Notes under the pieces: generated by a model
The model's input: the letters and a program-made list of their open reading frames with translations, nothing else
What the model was told of the DNA's origin: nothing
The model's database searches: none
In this document: positions 19,640 to 24,748 of the stretch, piece after piece
Layout of the letters: each line of letters starts with the position of its first letter
How positions within the stretch are numbered: position 1 is the stretch's first letter
Assembly: GCA_027943245.1 (NCBI GenBank)
Contig: JANDJZ010000124.1
Location: forward strand, 1-24,748
Origin: Acanthamoeba sp. SK_2022b
Lineage: Eukaryota > Discosea > Longamoebia > Acanthamoebidae
Reading direction: 5' to 3'
Length of the DNA: 24,748 bases
Program-made: the position numbers and the translations under genes

Positions 19640-20153
19640 CGTTGTGAGAAAGGTAATTTGTTGTTGTGTCTGTTCGCTGTTTATTTGTGAAGGTCCTCGG
19701 GTTGGTTTCGTTCAAGTCGATCGATGAGTGACTGAACGAATGAGTACGCGGTTGTTGATGTGTTGTTGTTAGTTGCTGTTGATGTGCAAGCTATGTCGCC
19801 ACGGTGGTTAGAGAGCGGGAGAGTTAAGCCTTAAATACCTATCGCCGCGATAGCTACCCGAAATCGCACGTTCCACCCCGATTTCGACGTGCGTCACCGG
19901 CAGTCATCTGATCCCAAAAAATCACGGATTTCGTAATGCACGAATCGTGCACAAAGCACTGTTTGCCAGGAAATGTGCCCGAACAGCACGCGGCAGATGA
20001 AAGAACGCGTGTTCGTTGATACAGATTAATGTGTCGACTTACGTCAGTAATTTCCCGGGATAGAAGTCCGCGGAAGCAAACAAGAGAAAACCTTTGAAGA
20101 AATGCATTTTTTCAAGGTTTTTGATTTATCGAATTGACAACGGGGTAAGAGAT
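19640..20153. promoter_or_regulatory. divergent promoter region between arginase and the KANSL1-like gene
   Basis: 514 nt without a supported gene. On the minus strand a TATTTAA stretch (19831-19837) lies about 195 nt before the arginase start. Several short inverted repeats occur: CTATCG/CGATAG near 19840-19853, CGAAATCG (19859-19866) with CGATTTCG (19879-19886), CGCACGT (19865-19871) with ACGTGCG (19887-19893), and TGCACGA-A-TCGTGCA (19937-19951). These could be transcription-factor sites; none matches a factor I can name. Confidence 0.45.
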
Positions 20154-21341
20154 ATGAGTGGTGCTGGCCCACCGCCGTCTCCAATGGGAGTCGAAGGCAG
20201 CCCCGTGGGCTATGCCCCAGTTCCTCCTGCAGCTCCACACGCGAGCGCGTTTCATCCGGAAAGTACTGGCGGTCCGGTGAATGGCCTCGTAACAACATCT
20301 ACCCCGCCTCCTTTCCCCACTCCTTGCGGCTGTTGTCACGAGATGACGCCATCTGCTTCGGGAGCTCTCTCATTTTCCCATTATGCACCATCTCTGCGCA
20401 ACGAAGCTTCTACGCACTCCCTACCAACTCTCGAAATCACAATAGAGAATTTCACCTCCTCTACGACCACCCTCACCTCCTCTTTCTCCACTACCTCTGC
20501 CCCTGCCAAAGGGAGGCAGGGCAAGCGGGGTCCGAAACCGGCATCGATTGGCGCGAATGGCAACGCAAACGCCAAAGCTGGTCGAGGCGGCCGACGAGAA
20601 CGGCGTGCTCCACAACAAGAGGAGACCGAGAGCAGCTCGTCGGACCAGGAGGAAGCAGCAGGCTACGAAGCAGCATCTGCATCTGCATCAGCATCAGCGG
20701 TGGCAACCCTCACCGCCAACGTAGAGGACTCGTCCGCCGATGGCCGTGGCCCCGTCGACGACCCCTTTGTCGCAGAGAAGTGCGCCTCCTCTCCACACAC
20801 TGCGCCATTCTTGCCGACGCCCTGCGCCTTCTGCGTTTGCGCAGGCACGCGCGCGCGTGCTTTCGTGCATTGTCGCACGCGAGTCACTCACCGCTGGGTC
20901 GCTTGACGCAGGCGACTGCGCCGAGGGTGGGAGCGGGAGCGCCGCGAGATCGCCTGGCGTTGGACGTGGCTGCAGCTGCAGATGGCCGAGCTCAACCGAC
21001 AGGCGCACGACTGGGAGGACCGCCTCGACCGCAAGCGGCGCTCGCGGCAGCGCGTGGTGCCTGTGGCCACCGATCCCGTGTTCGACGACGCCGGCGCCGT
21101 CAACGGCGACCCGTTCTCCTCCTGCCTCCGCACGACGGGACTCGTGCCGCCCACGCGCCATCGCAAGCTGTCGCGGCCGCGCGTGCCCAACAAGTACAAG
21201 CCGCCACCGCTGGCGCCCTTTGACGACGCCGCGCCTCACCCGCTCTTCTCCATTCCCGGTACGGCGTGCTGCTGCCGCTTCTTGCTCGGGGGGGAGGGAG
21301 GCGGCCACAGTCCTGACCACACACGCACGCACGCACGCACG

Positions 21342-21411
<70 letters not shown>

Positions 21412-21462
21412 TTTTCAGCGTCTCATGAGCTCGCATTGCTTATCGGGCGGTGTGGCAGGTGA
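20154..21462 (+). CDS. KANSL1-like (NSL complex subunit 1-like) protein
   Basis: Exons 20154-20779, 20912-21258 and probably 21419-21462 join in phase 2 and phase 1 to a 338-aa protein that ends at TGA 21460. The first 200 residues are low-complexity, rich in Pro, Ser and Thr, with a basic patch and an Ala-Ser hexanucleotide repeat. The second exon has EIAWRWTWLQLQMAELN followed by a basic helix (RLDRKRRSRQR), then SCLRTTGLVPPTRHRKLSRP. The WTWLQ.Q...L helix and the C.RT......R.L.RP segment resemble KANSL1, a scaffold of the histone-acetylating NSL complex in animals. The match is from memory of the motif only, so the assignment is tentative. The last small exon follows a long microsatellite and its tail has no recognisable domain; the true 3' end may lie elsewhere. 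Confidence 0.5.
21323..21409. repeat. compound (ACGC)n-(CT)n-(GT)n microsatellite at the KANSL1-like/HutI junction
   Basis: ACGC units at 21323-21341, CT units at about 21342-21361 and about 24 GT units at 21362-21409. It sits in the intron that separates the KANSL1-like coding text from the HutI coding text. Confidence 0.95.
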
Positions 21463-22023
21463 GCGACGAAGGCATCGCGGCCATGGCCAAGGTTCCCACG
21501 TTCGCGGTCCTTCTGCCCACCACCGCGTACATCCTTCGCTTGGAGCATCCGCCCGCTCGCAAGATGATTGAAGCCGGTAACCCGCCTCCCCACCTTCTCT
21601 CTCTTAGTGTTGAGCCTGTCTCCGCACCTCATGTGTATGTGTTTCGTTTTTACAGGCGTGCCTGTGGCGCTCGGCAGTGATTTCAACCCGAACGCGCACT
21701 GCATGTCGATGCCGATGGTCATGAACATGGCGTGTGTCAACATGCGGATGACCATGAAGGAGGCCCTCGTGGCCGCCACTATTAACGCTGCCGGTCGAAC
21801 CCCTCCCATGCCCCACGCACCGTCTTTCTTCTCTTTCCTGACAAAGCAAGTGCTGCGCGCAGGCTCGCTGAACAAAAGCGCTACGCATGGCTCGTTGGAG
21901 GTGGGGAAGGTGGGCGATCTGCTCATCGTCAACGCGCCGCGTTGGGAGCACCTCATCTACCAAATGGTGGATCCGCCGCTCGAACACGTCGTCAAGAAGG
22001 GCCGCTTGGTTTCGCTCCACTAG
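21459..22023 (+). CDS. imidazolonepropionase (HutI), C-terminal fragment only
   Basis: Three exon pieces, 21459-21576, 21656-21793 and 21863-22023, join in phase 1 to the last about 138 residues of imidazolonepropionase, the third enzyme of histidine degradation to glutamate. Diagnostic text is VSDEGIAAMA, LLPTTAYILRLE, GVPVALGSDFNPNAHCMSMP (with the metal-ligand Asp), ACVNMRMTMKEAL and THGSLEVGKVGDLLIVNAP. A full enzyme has about 400-430 residues; the N-terminal two thirds, with the HxH metal motif, are absent. The 1.8 kb upstream holds the KANSL1-like gene and arginase instead. Joining from the KANSL1-like exon (phase 1 donor) to this exon (phase 0 acceptor) does not keep frame. The piece is thus a truncated copy, a rearrangement, or an assembly join at the adjacent microsatellite. 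Confidence 0.85.
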
Positions 22024-22178
22024 ACGCAAACCACCCTTCAGATGGATCACCTTTTGCCTAATTTAGAGCGACACCTTAACGCTGGCTCCAAACGTTTTGT
22101 TTCCTGTGACCTGTCTCTCGCAGAGGTAGAAGTAGAGACGACAGGAAGGTAACCTCCAAAGGTCAGGGAAGGTGCGCC

Positions 22179-24748
<2,570 letters not shown>

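Overview
The window reads as a nuclear, gene-dense, intron-rich, GC-rich protist genome. It fits Amoebozoa, most likely an Acanthamoeba-type species. The reasons are many short GT-AG introns (about 50-150 nt), long C/G homopolymers and microsatellites confined to introns, genes 100-500 nt apart on both strands, and a kinase-SH2 gene of the SHK type known from amoebozoans. The species is inferred. The genes and most splice sites below come directly from reading frame, intron phase and family motifs.

Layout, left to right. 1-3290 (-): HEAT-repeat protein, 3' part outside the window. 3501-5595 (-): RBR (RING-IBR-RING2) ubiquitin ligase with a UBA/CUE-like N-terminus, 9 exons, 448 aa. Between these two lies a 139-bp foldback element. 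6113-8768 (+): large subunit of class I ribonucleotide reductase, 3 exons, 821 aa, with two E2F-like palindromes upstream. 9062-10544 (+): SAM-domain protein with an atypical kinase domain, interrupted by a frame change at a 40-bp palindrome. 10590-10692: degraded fragment of the reductase 3' end. 10689-11414 (-): DUF5662-like protein. 11596-12059 (-): ribosomal protein eL31, 2 exons, 119 aa. 12328-18319 (+): nodal modulator (NOMO) homologue, 23 exons, about 1246 aa. 18620-19639 (-): arginase, intronless, 339 aa. 20154-21462 (+): KANSL1-like chromatin protein. 21459-22023 (+): C-terminal quarter of imidazolonepropionase (HutI) with no front end. 22179-24748 (+): SHK-type kinase-SH2 gene, cut by the window end.

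The genes are unrelated housekeeping and signalling genes, not a cluster with one function. The places that most deserve checking are the KANSL1-like/HutI junction at a long microsatellite, the reductase gene fragment at 10.6 kb, the palindrome that coincides with a frame break in the SAM-kinase, the foldback element at 3.4 kb, the E2F-like palindromes before the reductase gene, and a RING2 that has its catalytic Cys but lacks its last zinc ligands.
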